From positions 372,001 through 436,000 of the forward strand of contig NZ_RSEC01000063.1 in assembly GCF_003937945.1 (NCBI RefSeq): DNA of 64,000 nucleotides. The letters are read 5' to 3'. Below the pieces are notes generated by a model. It saw nothing but the letters and a program-made list of their open reading frames with translations, was not told the origin of the DNA and made no database searches. Positions within the stretch are counted from its first letter, which is position 1. Each line of letters starts with the position of its first letter. This document shows positions 22,817 to 31,316 of this stretch, piece by piece. This DNA comes from Amycolatopsis eburnea. GTDB taxonomy: Bacteria > Actinomycetota > Actinomycetes > Mycobacteriales > Pseudonocardiaceae. A program made the translations under genes and the position numbers.

Positions 22817-25693
22817 GTGGATCCGTCACTCGCCTCCCTGGAACAGGGCACTCCCTTCGCCGAGCGGCACCTCGGACCCGGGCCCGCCGAACTCCGGCGC
22901 ATCCTCGACGTCGTCGGGGTCGCCTCCCTCGACGAACTCGCCGAGCACGCCGTTCCCGAGTCGCTGCGCGCGTCCGCCGAGCCGCTCGAACTGCCGCCGG
23001 CCGCTTCCGAAGCCCAGGCGCTGGCCGAGCTCCGCGCGCTGGCCGCGCGCAACCGGCCGACCGCCGCGATGATCGGGCTCGGCTACCACGACACCGTGAC
23101 CCCGCCCGTGATCCGGCGCAACGTGCTCGAGAACCCGGCCTGGTACACCGCCTACACGCCGTACCAGCCCGAAATCTCCCAAGGGCGGCTGGAAGCGCTG
23201 CTCAACTTCCAGACCATGGTCGCGGACCTGACCGCGCTCCCGGTCGCGAACGCCTCCCTGCTCGACGAAGCCACCGCGGCCGCCGAAGCGATGACGCTGG
23301 TGCGCCGGGCCGGCCGGGCGAAGTCGAACCGGTTCGTCGTCGACCGGGACACCCTGCCGCAGACGCTCGCCGTGCTGCGGACGCGGGCCGAGCCGCTCGG
23401 GATCGCGCTGGTCGTGGAAGACCTGTCCCAGGGACTCACCGGGCTGGGGCTCGGCGGCGACTTCTTCGGCGTGCTGCTGGCCTACCCGGGCGCGTCGGGC
23501 GCGGTGCGCGAACTCGACCTGACCATCGCCGAAGCGAAGAAGCACGGCGCCGCGGTGGTCGTGGCCGCGGACCCGCTCGCGTTGACGCTGCTGCGGCCGC
23601 CGGGGGAACTCGGTGCCGACGTCGCCGTCGGGTCGACGCAGCGGTTCGGCGTCCCGCTCGGGTTCGGTGGCCCGCACGCGGCCTACCTCGCGGTGCGGAA
23701 GGGGCTCGAGCGGCAGCTGCCGGGCCGCTTGGTCGGCGTTTCGGTCGACGCCGACGGCGCGCCCGCGTACCGGCTCGCGCTGCAGACGCGCGAGCAGCAC
23801 ATCCGCCGCGAGAAGGCGACGTCGAACATCTGCACCGCGCAGGTCCTGCTGGCGGTCATGGCGTCGATGTACGCCGTGTACCACGGGCCCGACGGTCTCC
23901 GCGCGATCGCGCTGCGGGCGCACCGGATGGCCACCGTGCTCGCCGCCGGCCTGGCCGAAGGCGGCGTCGAGGTCGTGCACGGCGAATTCTTCGACACCGT
24001 GACCGCGGCGGTGCCGGGCCGGGCGGACGCGGTCGTCGCGGCGGCCCGCGACCTCGGCGTCTCCCTGCGCCGGATCGACGACGACCACGTCGGCGTGGCC
24101 TGCGACGAGACGACCACCCGCGAGCGGCTTTCGTTCGTGTGGAAGGCGTTCGGCGTCTCGGTGTCCGATGTGGACGGCCTGGACGCGGACACGGCCGACG
24201 CGCTGCCGGCGCCGCTGCGGCGCACGAGCGGGTTCCTCACCCACCCGGTGTTCCACGAGCACCGGTCCGAGACCGCGATGCTGCGGTACCTGCGCCGGCT
24301 GGCCGACCGGGACTACGCGCTCGACCGCGGCATGATCCCGCTCGGCTCGTGCACGATGAAGCTCAACGCCACCGCCGAAATGGAGCCGGTCACCTGGCCG
24401 GAGTTCGCCGGGCTGCACCCGTTCGCGCCCGCCGAGGACGCGGCAGGCCTGCTCGAGGTGGTGGCCGACCTGAGCGCGTGGCTCGCGCGGATCACCGGCT
24501 ACGACGCGGTTTCCCTGCAGCCGAACGCCGGGAGCCAGGGCGAGTTCGCCGGCCTGCTGGCGATCCGCGCCTACCACCGCTCGCGCGGCGAGGACGCGCG
24601 GGACGTCTGCCTGATCCCGGCCAGCGCGCACGGCACGAACGCGGCCAGCGCGGTGATGGCGGGCATGCGGGTGGTCGTCGTCCGCTGCGACGACGCCGGC
24701 GACATCGACCTCGCCCACCTCCGGTCCACTGTGGACGAGCACCACGCCGACCTGGCGGCGATCATGCTGACCTACCCGTCGACGCACGGGGTGTACGAGG
24801 ACACCGTCGGCGAAGTCTGCGCGGCGGTGCACGACGCGGGCGGGCAGGTGTACGTCGACGGCGCCAACCTGAACGCGCTGATCGGCGTCGCCCAGTACGG
24901 CCGGTTCGGCGCCGACGTGTCGCACCTCAACCTGCACAAGACGTTCTGCATCCCGCACGGAGGCGGCGGTCCCGGCGTCGGCCCGATCGGCGTCCGCGCG
25001 CACCTGGCGCCGTTCCTGCCGAACCACCCGCTGCAGCCGGCGGCCGGCCCCGGGACCGGCGTCGGCCCGGTCAGCGCCGCGCCGTGGGGCAGCGCGTCGA
25101 TCCTGCCGATCTCGTGGGCGTACGTCCGGATGATGGGCGCCGAGGGCCTGCGCCGGGCGACGCTCGTGGCGGTGGCCAACGCCAACTACATCGCCCGGCG
25201 CCTCGGCGAGCACTACCCGGTGCTGTACGCCGGGCGGTCGGGTTTCGTGGCGCACGAATGCATCCTGGACCTGCGGCCGCTGACCAAGGCCACGGGCGTG
25301 ACCGTCGACGACGTCGCCAAGCGGCTCGCGGACTACGGCCTGCACGCGCCGACGATGTCGTTCCCGGTCGCGGGCACGCTGATGGTCGAGCCGACGGAGA
25401 GCGAGGACCTGGCCGAGCTGGACCGCTTCTGCGCGGCGATGATCGCGATCCGCGCGGAGATCGACCGCGTGGCGTCGGGGGAGTGGCCGCTGGCGGAGTC
25501 CCCGTTGCGGCTGGCCCCGCACACGGCCGCCTGCCTGGCCGGCGAGTGGGACCGGCCGTACAGCCGCGAGACGGCGGTGTTCCCGGCCGGCCGGACCGCG
25601 GCGAAGATCTGGCCCCCGGTCCGCCGCATCGACGGCGCGGCCGGCGACCGGAACCTCGTCTGCTCCTGCCCGCCGCCGGAAGCCTTCGCCTGA
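22817..25693 (+). CDS. gcvP: Glycine dehydrogenase (decarboxylating), P protein
   Basis: A 958-residue full-length P protein. It decarboxylates glycine with pyridoxal phosphate and loads the aminomethyl group on GcvH. N-terminal FAERHLGPGPAELRRILDVV and MIGLGYHDTVTPPVIRRN are typical, and the PLP Lys is in HLNLHKTFCIPHGGGGPG (about residue 700). The tail EWPLAESPLRLAPHTAACL is conserved. The GTG at 22817 follows AGGAGGCC. Expression is set by the glycine riboswitch directly upstream. Both halves of the protein are in one chain, the usual actinobacterial form. Confidence 0.98.
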   Translation: MDPSLASLEQGTPFAERHLGPGPAELRRILDVVGVASLDELAEHAVPESLRASAEPLELPPAASEAQALAELRALAARNRPTAAMIGLGYHDTVTPPVIRRNVLENPAWYTAYTPYQPEISQGRLEALLNFQTMVADLTALPVANASLLDEATAAAEAMTLVRRAGRAKSNRFVVDRDTLPQTLAVLRTRAEPLGIALVVEDLSQGLTGLGLGGDFFGVLLAYPGASGAVRELDLTIAEAKKHGAAVVVAADPLALTLLRPPGELGADVAVGSTQRFGVPLGFGGPHAAYLAVRKGLERQLPGRLVGVSVDADGAPAYRLALQTREQHIRREKATSNICTAQVLLAVMASMYAVYHGPDGLRAIALRAHRMATVLAAGLAEGGVEVVHGEFFDTVTAAVPGRADAVVAAARDLGVSLRRIDDDHVGVACDETTTRERLSFVWKAFGVSVSDVDGLDADTADALPAPLRRTSGFLTHPVFHEHRSETAMLRYLRRLADRDYALDRGMIPLGSCTMKLNATAEMEPVTWPEFAGLHPFAPAEDAAGLLEVVADLSAWLARITGYDAVSLQPNAGSQGEFAGLLAIRAYHRSRGEDARDVCLIPASAHGTNAASAVMAGMRVVVVRCDDAGDIDLAHLRSTVDEHHADLAAIMLTYPSTHGVYEDTVGEVCAAVHDAGGQVYVDGANLNALIGVAQYGRFGADVSHLNLHKTFCIPHGGGGPGVGPIGVRAHLAPFLPNHPLQPAAGPGTGVGPVSAAPWGSASILPISWAYVRMMGAEGLRRATLVAVANANYIARRLGEHYPVLYAGRSGFVAHECILDLRPLTKATGVTVDDVAKRLADYGLHAPTMSFPVAGTLMVEPTESEDLAELDRFCAAMIAIRAEIDRVASGEWPLAESPLRLAPHTAACLAGEWDRPYSRETAVFPAGRTAAKIWPPVRRIDGAAGDRNLVCSCPPPEAFA

Positions 25694-25739
25694 GGTTCGC
25701 GCGCGGGTCCACGGCGTGCGCACAGGTTCGGGAGGTAGG

Positions 25740-26696
25740 TTGACCGCCATGGCGAGTGCGCACGGTCCCGATCGGACGTCCGTGGTCGTGACCGGCGGGA
25801 GCGGCTTCATCGGCCGGGCCGCCGTGCGCGCCTTCCGCGACCGGGGCGTCCCAGTCACCGTCGTCGACCGGGTGCCGTTCGCCGAGGACATCGACGGGGT
25901 CCGCGTGGTGACCGGTGACCTCCGCGAAGCCGCCGTCCGCGAGAAGGCCGTCACCCCGGGGACCGCCGGGATCGTGCACCTCGCCGCGCTGACTTCGGTG
26001 CTCAAGTCGGTCGAGCTGCCCGAAGACACCTTCGCCGACAACGTCCTCGTCACCCAGGAACTGCTCGAACTCGCCCGCCGCCGGGACGTGCCGAAGTTCC
26101 TGCTGGCGTCGACCAACGCGGTGATCGGCGACGTCGGCACCGCGATGATCACGGCGGACCTGCCGCTGCGGCCGCTCACGCCGTACGGCGCCACGAAGGC
26201 GGCGTGCGAAATGCTGCTCTCGGGTTACGCCGGCGCGTACGGCATGACGACGTGTGCGTTGCGGTTCACCAACGTCTACGGCCCGGGAATGTCCCACAAG
26301 GACAGTTTCGTGCCGCGCATGATGCGCGCCGCGCTGTCCGGCACCGGCGTGAAGGTCTACGGCGACGGGCGGCAGCGCCGCGACCTCGTGCACGTCGACG
26401 ACGTCGTCGGGGCGATCCTGTCGGCCTTCGACAGCGGGTACACCGGCCGCGCGATCGTCGGCGCCGGGCGTTCGGTCTCGGTGCTGGAGATGGTCGAGGC
26501 CGTCCGCGAGGTGACCGGCGCCGAGCTGCCCGTCGAGCACGTCGCGGCGCCGGCGGGGGAGATGCCCGCGGTGGTCGTCGACGTTTCGGCCAGCGCCGCG
26601 ACGATCGGCTACCGGCCGTCGGTCTCGCTGGTGGACGGCCTGGCCACGGCGTGGAAGTACTTCTCCGGGCTCGACCGTCCGAACGCGACACCGTGA
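25740..26696 (+). CDS. NAD-dependent sugar epimerase/dehydratase
   Basis: A 318-residue extended SDR protein: Rossmann motif VVVTGGSGFIGRAAV, catalytic Tyr-Lys in TPYGATKAACEM (YxxxK), Ser/Thr in LASTNAVIG, and the nucleotide-sugar part GDGRQRRDLVHVDDVVGAI. It resembles UDP-glucose 4-epimerase-like enzymes; the exact sugar cannot be fixed. The TTG at 25740 follows GGGAGGTAGG; an ATG at 25749 is an alternative. Its stop overlaps the glycosyltransferase start (GTGA), so it probably makes the sugar donor for that enzyme. The locus continues with GtrA and an SQD1-like gene. Confidence 0.87.
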   Translation: MTAMASAHGPDRTSVVVTGGSGFIGRAAVRAFRDRGVPVTVVDRVPFAEDIDGVRVVTGDLREAAVREKAVTPGTAGIVHLAALTSVLKSVELPEDTFADNVLVTQELLELARRRDVPKFLLASTNAVIGDVGTAMITADLPLRPLTPYGATKAACEMLLSGYAGAYGMTTCALRFTNVYGPGMSHKDSFVPRMMRAALSGTGVKVYGDGRQRRDLVHVDDVVGAILSAFDSGYTGRAIVGAGRSVSVLEMVEAVREVTGAELPVEHVAAPAGEMPAVVVDVSASAATIGYRPSVSLVDGLATAWKYFSGLDRPNATP

Positions 26697-28867
26697 CGAC
26701 GTTCCCGCGCCGCCACTGGCTGCTTCTCCTCCTGCTGGTCCCCGCGATCGTCCTGCGGGTGCTGACCTGGCTGGCCTACCGGCCCGCGCTGCTGTACATC
26801 GATTCGTTCCGCTACATCGACAACCTGCACGCGCTGCGCGCGGACCAGCTGAACCCGATCGGCTACGACCTCGTGCTGCGGCCGCTGCTCGCGGTCGGCG
26901 GGCTGGCGTGGGTCGCGGCGGTCCAGCACGCCGGCGGCATCCTCGTCGCGATCGGCCTGTACGCGCTGGTGCTGCGGCTGGGCGGCCGCCCGTGGGTCGC
27001 CGCGCTCGCCGCGGTGCCCGTGCTGCTCGACGCCTACCAGCTGCAGATCGAGCAGAACATCATGTCCGAGGTGACGTTCGAGGCGGTGCTCCTCGGGCTC
27101 CTCTGGCTGGTGCTGGGGTGGGGCGAGCCGGGCTGGAAACGCGCGAGCGCGGCAGGCCTGGTGCTCGGCTTCGGCGTCCTGACCCGGCTGATCGGGGTCT
27201 CCCTTGCCCTGCCGCTGCTGGTCTTCCTGGTCGTCGCCGGGGGTGCGTGGCGGCACTGGGCGGGCTGGCGCCGGGCCGGTGCGGGAGTGCTGGGGCTGCT
27301 CGTCGTGCTCGTGCCGTACTCGGCGCGCGTGCACGCGGAGACCGGCAAGTGGGGGCTGACCGGGCCGTCCGGGAACATGCTCTACGGCCGCACCGCCGCC
27401 GTCGCCGACTGCGCGAACCTCCACCTCGCGCCGGAACTGCAGGTGTTCTGCCCGGCCGAGCCGCGCGAAACCCGGCTCGTGGACAACTACACGCACGCCG
27501 ACCTCGACCCGAACTGGCCGGGCCCGCTCCCGCCGGGCGCCGACAAGGCCGCGCTGGCCCACGAGTTCGCGATCGCCGTCCTGAAGGCGCAGCCCGGCGA
27601 CGTCGCCGAAGCGATCCTGAACGACTTCGCCAAGAGTTTTGCGTGGTCCCGTGAGCAGGACCCGACCGACGTGCCGCTCGACCGGTGGCAGTTCCAGCTG
27701 TCGTACCCGCAGTGGGCCGACCAGTCGCTGATCGACCTGGTCACGCTGCAGAACGACGGCGTCGTCGCGAGCGTCGACCAGCCACTGGCGAAGGTGCTGC
27801 GCGACTACCAGCTCGGCGGCGGGTACGTCTCGGGCGGGGTGCTCGGGATCGGCGCGGTGCTCGGCCTGCTGACGGTCTTCCGCCGCAAGAAGCCGCGGGA
27901 CCCGGCGCGGGCGGGGGCGCTCCTGGCGGCGTCGAGCGGCCTGGTCCTGCTCTTCGCTTCGGCGGTCTTCCTGTTCTCGTGGCGCTACCAGATCCCGGCG
28001 CTCGTGCTGTTCCCCGTCGCCGGGGCGCTCGGCTTCACGACGCTGACCTCGGCCAGCCGGAAACGCCTCGCCGCCTTCCCCGACGACGTCGACGCCGCGG
28101 CGCGGGCCGGCTTCCGGGATCGGCACCCCGAGCTGAAGCTCGCTCCGCTGACCGTGGTGATCGCGGCCTACAACGAGGCCGGCGGCATCGGCGAGGTCCT
28201 GGAGAAGATGCCGGACCGGTGCCTCGGGCTGCCGGTGGACGTCCTCGTCGTCGTCGACGGCGGGACCGACGACACGGCCGCGATCGCCGAGGCGCACGGC
28301 GCGTACGTGTGCGTGGCGCCGCGCAACCGCGGCCAGGGCGCGGCGCTGCGGCTGGGCTACCACCTGGCGGCCGAGTGCGGCGCCGAGTACGTCGTGACGA
28401 CCGACGCCGACGGGCAGTACGACAACACCGAGCTGGAAGCGCTGGTCAGCCCGGTGGTCAAGGGGACCGCGGACTTCGTCACCGGGTCCCGGCGGCTCGG
28501 GCACGAGGAGGCCGACAGCCGCGTGCGGTGGCTCGGTGTCCGGGTGTTCGCCGTGCTGGCGTCGGTGCTGACCGCGCGGCGGATCACCGACACGTCGTTC
28601 GGGTTCCGCGCGATGCGGGCCGAGCTGGCCTGCGCGGTGCCGCTCAACGAACCGCAGTACCAGTCGTCGGAGCTGATGCTCGGCGTCACCGCGCGCGGTG
28701 CCCGGGTGCTCGAGCTGCCGATGAGCATGCGGCTGCGCAAGGCGGGCAAGAGCAAGAAGGGCGGCAGCCTGGTCTACGGCGCCAACTACGCGCGCGTCAT
28801 GACCGGGACGTGGTGGCGGGGGTACGTGCTGCGCCGCGGCCGAACACGAGCCGGTCGAGCAGGGTGA
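26693..28867 (+). CDS. Fusion glycosyltransferase: GT-C-like membrane domain plus GT2 (polyprenyl-phosphate type) domain
   Basis: A 724-residue two-part protein. Residues 1 to about 460 form a multi-span membrane region (about ten hydrophobic segments) with an early lumen-side acidic motif LLYIDSFRYIDN, as in GT-C/PMT-like lipid-dependent transferases. Residues from about 480 form a GT2 domain: LTVVIAAYNEAGGIGEVLEK, VVVDGGTDDTAAIAEAHG, the metal site TTDADGQYDN and TDTSFGFRAM, like dolichol-phosphate mannosyl- or glucosyltransferases. The GT2 half would make a polyprenyl-phosphate sugar and the membrane half would use it outside. It is coupled to the epimerase (GTGA) and converges on GtrA with 71 bases of overlap. 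Confidence 0.85.
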   Translation: MTTFPRRHWLLLLLLVPAIVLRVLTWLAYRPALLYIDSFRYIDNLHALRADQLNPIGYDLVLRPLLAVGGLAWVAAVQHAGGILVAIGLYALVLRLGGRPWVAALAAVPVLLDAYQLQIEQNIMSEVTFEAVLLGLLWLVLGWGEPGWKRASAAGLVLGFGVLTRLIGVSLALPLLVFLVVAGGAWRHWAGWRRAGAGVLGLLVVLVPYSARVHAETGKWGLTGPSGNMLYGRTAAVADCANLHLAPELQVFCPAEPRETRLVDNYTHADLDPNWPGPLPPGADKAALAHEFAIAVLKAQPGDVAEAILNDFAKSFAWSREQDPTDVPLDRWQFQLSYPQWADQSLIDLVTLQNDGVVASVDQPLAKVLRDYQLGGGYVSGGVLGIGAVLGLLTVFRRKKPRDPARAGALLAASSGLVLLFASAVFLFSWRYQIPALVLFPVAGALGFTTLTSASRKRLAAFPDDVDAAARAGFRDRHPELKLAPLTVVIAAYNEAGGIGEVLEKMPDRCLGLPVDVLVVVDGGTDDTAAIAEAHGAYVCVAPRNRGQGAALRLGYHLAAECGAEYVVTTDADGQYDNTELEALVSPVVKGTADFVTGSRRLGHEEADSRVRWLGVRVFAVLASVLTARRITDTSFGFRAMRAELACAVPLNEPQYQSSELMLGVTARGARVLELPMSMRLRKAGKSKKGGSLVYGANYARVMTGTWWRGYVLRRGRTRAGRAG

Positions 28868-29294
28868 ACTTCACGACGAACACCAGCGCGTAACTGGCGA
28901 CGTACGCGCCGTCGACCAGCACGATCCACCAGAAGTGCGGCAGCTCGAGCGGGGTCAGCAGCGAGCCGGCCAGCGTCGTCAGGCCGATCGAGGCGAGGCC
29001 GCCGAGGCCGATGACGGCCAGGTAGGGCAGCAGCTCCCGCCGGACGCGCGGGCGTCCGGTGCGGCCCCACACCCAGCGGCGCGTGACCAGGAAGTTCAGC
29101 ACCGCCCCGGCGGCCCAGGCCAGCGCGCTCGCCAGTGCCGCGGCACCGCCGGTGGCCAGCACGGCGAGCAGGACGACCTGGCTGAGCACCGTGGCGGCGA
29201 CCGACGTCGCGGCGGCGCGGGCCAGCCGGGCCCAGCCGCGGCGGCGGATCTTCTCCGTTGTGCGGGGCCGCACGCCGTTGGTTACGGTCGTCAT
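28797..29294 (-). CDS. GtrA-family membrane protein
   Basis: A 165-residue protein with four hydrophobic segments and the GtrA features ALAWAAGAVLNFLVTRRWVW (the conserved N-F-x-x-x-R-x-W-V-W) and a basic first loop. GtrA proteins are thought to flip polyprenyl-phosphate sugars across the membrane. It lies between the GT2-containing transferase and the SQD1-like gene, completing a synthesise-flip-transfer set. Transcribed divergently from the SQD1-like gene; its 3' end overlaps the transferase gene by 71 bases on the opposite strand, so both products cannot be changed independently there. Confidence 0.88.
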   Translation of the reverse strand: MTTVTNGVRPRTTEKIRRRGWARLARAAATSVAATVLSQVVLLAVLATGGAAALASALAWAAGAVLNFLVTRRWVWGRTGRPRVRRELLPYLAVIGLGGLASIGLTTLAGSLLTPLELPHFWWIVLVDGAYVASYALVFVVKFTLLDRLVFGRGAARTPATTSRS

Positions 29295-29368
29295 GTCCCC
29301 ATCCTCCCCGCGGGCCGGCCGCGCCGCCGTCCGACCCCCTCACGCATAGGAGATTCACAGCTCTTTGC

Positions 29369-29388
29369 CAGGTGCTCATCAGCACCTG
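29369..29388. promoter_or_regulatory. Putative operator between gtrA and the SQD1-like gene
   Basis: CAGGTGCT and AGCACCTG form a perfect 8-bp inverted repeat with a 4-base spacer (CATC). A TAGCGT -10-like box for the plus-strand gene lies 6 bases further (29394-29399), so a bound protein would overlap the promoter region. No regulator gene is adjacent. Confidence 0.5.
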
Positions 29389-29431
29389 ATCGATAGCGTC
29401 GGGTTCTTGAACGAGCAGGAAAGGCGGCACA

Positions 29432-30586
29432 ATGCGGGTGCTGGTTCTCGGCGGTGACGGATATCTGGGCTGGCCGACCGCGCTGCACTTATCGGACAAA
29501 GGCCACGAGGTAGCCGTTCTCGACAATTTCGCCCGGCGTGGCTACGACGAAGAGCTAGGCGTCGAAAGCCTGGTGCCGATCGAATCGCTGAAGGACCGGA
29601 TCGCCGCCTGGCACGAAGTCTCCGGCCGCGCGATCGCCAGCTACGAGGGCGACCTGCTGGACGCGGAGTTCCTGTTCGGCGCGGTGCGCGAGTTCGCACC
29701 CGACGCCATCGTGCACTACGCGGAGCAGCGGTCGGCGCCGTATTCGATGATCGACCGCGAACACGCCGTGTACACCCAGCACAACAATGTCGTCGGGACG
29801 CTGAACCTGCTCTACGCGATCGCCGAGATCGACCCCGCGATCCACCTGGTCAAGCTCGGCACGATGGGTGAATACGGCACGCCGAACATCGACATCGAAG
29901 AAGGCTGGCTGGAGCTCGAGCACAACGGGCGCACGGACCGCGTGCTGTTCCCGAAACGGCCGGGATCGTTCTACCACCTGACCAAGGTCCACGATTCGCA
30001 CAACATCGAGTTCACCTGCCGCGCTTGGGGACTGCGCGCCACGGACCTCAACCAGGGCGTCGTGTACGGCCAGCAGACGCCGCAGACCGCCCTGGACCCG
30101 CGGCTGGCCACCCGGTTCGACTACGACGCGGTGTTCGGCACGGTGCTGAACCGGTTCGTCATCCAGGCCGTGCTGGGCCAGCCGCTCACCGTGTACGGCA
30201 AGGGCGCGCAGACCCGGGGCCTGATCGACATCCGCGACACCGTGGAGTGCATCCGGCTCGCCGTGGAGCACCCGGCCGAGGCGGGGGAGTTCCGGGTGTT
30301 CAACCAGATGACGGAGAGTCTGTCGGTGGCCGCCATCGCCGAGCTGGTCGCCGACCGGTTCCCCGGCCCGGTGCAGATCGAGCAGCTGGAGAACCCCCGC
30401 ACCGAGGCACCGGAGCACTACTACAACGTGAAGCACACCGGGCTGGTCGGGCTGGGGCTGGAGCCGCACCTGCTGTCGGACACGCTGATCGAGTCGATGT
30501 TCGACATCGTCGGCGCCAACAAGCACCGGGTGAACCCGGAGAAGCTGCGCCCGACCGTGCGCTGGCGGGGCGCGCTGAAGGGGTAG
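29432..30586 (+). CDS. sqd1: UDP-sulfoquinovose synthase (SQD1) family protein
   Basis: A 384-residue extended SDR closely following plant SQD1 as I know it: VLVLGGDGYLGWPTALHLS, VHYAEQRSAPYSMIDR, the GTMGEYGTPNIDIEEG segment holding the catalytic Thr, GSFYHLTKVHDSHNI with the YxxxK pair, LNQGVVYG, YGKGAQTRGLIDIRDTV and EHYYNVKHTGL. SQD1 converts UDP-glucose and sulfite to UDP-sulfoquinovose, the donor for sulfolipids or sulfosugar glycans. No SQD2-type sulfolipid synthase is nearby, so the sugar may go to a polyprenyl-linked glycan made by the fusion transferase. Substrate is inferred from family. The ATG follows AGGAAAGG. Confidence 0.87.
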   Translation: MRVLVLGGDGYLGWPTALHLSDKGHEVAVLDNFARRGYDEELGVESLVPIESLKDRIAAWHEVSGRAIASYEGDLLDAEFLFGAVREFAPDAIVHYAEQRSAPYSMIDREHAVYTQHNNVVGTLNLLYAIAEIDPAIHLVKLGTMGEYGTPNIDIEEGWLELEHNGRTDRVLFPKRPGSFYHLTKVHDSHNIEFTCRAWGLRATDLNQGVVYGQQTPQTALDPRLATRFDYDAVFGTVLNRFVIQAVLGQPLTVYGKGAQTRGLIDIRDTVECIRLAVEHPAEAGEFRVFNQMTESLSVAAIAELVADRFPGPVQIEQLENPRTEAPEHYYNVKHTGLVGLGLEPHLLSDTLIESMFDIVGANKHRVNPEKLRPTVRWRGALKG

Positions 30587-30590
30587 AGCG

Positions 30591-30624
30591 GCGTGCGGGC
30601 TTCCCTGCCCGGGAGCCCGCACGC
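30591..30624. terminator. Bidirectional hairpin terminator
   Basis: A 14-bp stem (30591-30604 with 30611-30624, one G-T pair) and a 6-base loop, lying between the convergent SQD1-like and SnoaL-like genes, 4 bases after the first stop and 8 before the second. Confidence 0.78.
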
Positions 30625-30632
30625 TCGCGCTT

Positions 30633-30992
30633 TCAGCCCGGCAGCTTGTCGAGGAAGCCGTGCACCTTGGCGATCTTCCCGTCCGCCAGTTCGACGACGT
30701 CGAACCCGATGGCGACCGGCTCGGCACCGGGCGTGCCGAGGTACCACTGGAACCGCGCGAGGTCGTGGTGGGCGTCGGGGTCGGCGGGCAGGCTGAAGGT
30801 GAGCCCGGCGAACTGCTGCTGCGCCCCGCCGACGAACTGGTCGATCCCGTCGTGCCCGGTGACCGCGCCGAGCGGGTCGGTGTAGCCGGCCCCTTCGGTG
30901 AAGACGTCGGCGATGAGGGCACGGCGCTTGTCCGCGTCGGTCTCGTTCCAGACGGCGAGGTACTGCTCGACGAGGCCGCGAACGTCGCTCAT
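30633..30992 (-). CDS. SnoaL-like/NTF2-fold protein
   Basis: A 119-residue cone-shaped NTF2-fold protein: VEQYLAVWNETDADKRRALI, then TEGAGYTDPLGAVTGHDGID and RFQWYLGTPGAEPVAIGFDV. Such proteins range from polyketide cyclases to isomerases and simple binding proteins; nothing here fixes the reaction. ATG 30992 follows GAAAGGATCC, and the longer frame upstream runs through an operator-like site. It is divergent from the XRE regulator gene and both promoters have an ATTAC-N7-GTAAT site, so it is probably the regulator's target. Confidence 0.82.
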   Translation of the reverse strand: MSDVRGLVEQYLAVWNETDADKRRALIADVFTEGAGYTDPLGAVTGHDGIDQFVGGAQQQFAGLTFSLPADPDAHHDLARFQWYLGTPGAEPVAIGFDVVELADGKIAKVHGFLDKLPG

Positions 30993-31074
30993 GGTGGATC
31001 CTTTCGTTGGGGGACAACGGGTTTTCGTCGTCCCGCGTTGGGACCCACTCTGGCGGGCCGGCGGCGGCGCGTCG

Positions 31075-31091
31075 ATTACGCGGGAGGTAAT
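31075..31091. promoter_or_regulatory. Putative XRE operator, site 1 (ATTAC-N7-GTAAT)
   Basis: ATTAC (31075-31079) and GTAAT (31087-31091) separated by 7 bases, 83 bases upstream of the SnoaL-like start. The same half-sites and spacing recur in site 2. Confidence 0.65.
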
Positions 31092-31257
31092 GCGGTGGCG
31101 TCGCCCGGCCTTCGTCCGCGAGACTTCGCCGGGGTTCGCGCTGGAAGCACTCGCCACCGCCGGGTTCGAGCGGGGCGTGACGCCCGCCGACCTGATGCGG
31201 GCCTGCTACGGCGCTCGTGACGCCATCGACGCCGCGGCGCCCGCCACCCTGGCTCGC

Positions 31258-31288
31258 GGCTGCCATTACCCCGGAAGTAATGGCAGCC
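31258..31288. promoter_or_regulatory. Putative XRE operator, site 2 (12-bp arms)
   Basis: GGCTGCCATTAC (31258-31269) and its exact inverse (31277-31288) flank a 7-base centre, 29 bases before the XRE start. The inner ATTAC-N7-GTAAT equals site 1. Confidence 0.75.
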
Positions 31289-31316
31289 ATGCCTTGATCG
31301 CCGTAGCGTCGCTCGC

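Larger units (their letters stand above)
30993..31316. other. Divergent intergenic region with two operators
   Basis: 324 bases between the SnoaL-like gene and the XRE regulator. It holds the two ATTAC-N7-GTAAT sites listed separately. An open frame crosses it, but its product has no recognisable domain and I do not call it a gene. Confidence 0.5.

Noticed and set aside
22826..26194. Long open frame antisense to gcvP
   Set aside because: Same reason: no domain motifs, Arg/Val/Gly/His-rich, and the plus strand carries an intact P protein.
30993..31316. Small gene in the gap between the SnoaL-like and XRE genes
   Set aside because: The open frame runs across both operator sites and has no recognisable domain or clean ribosome site.
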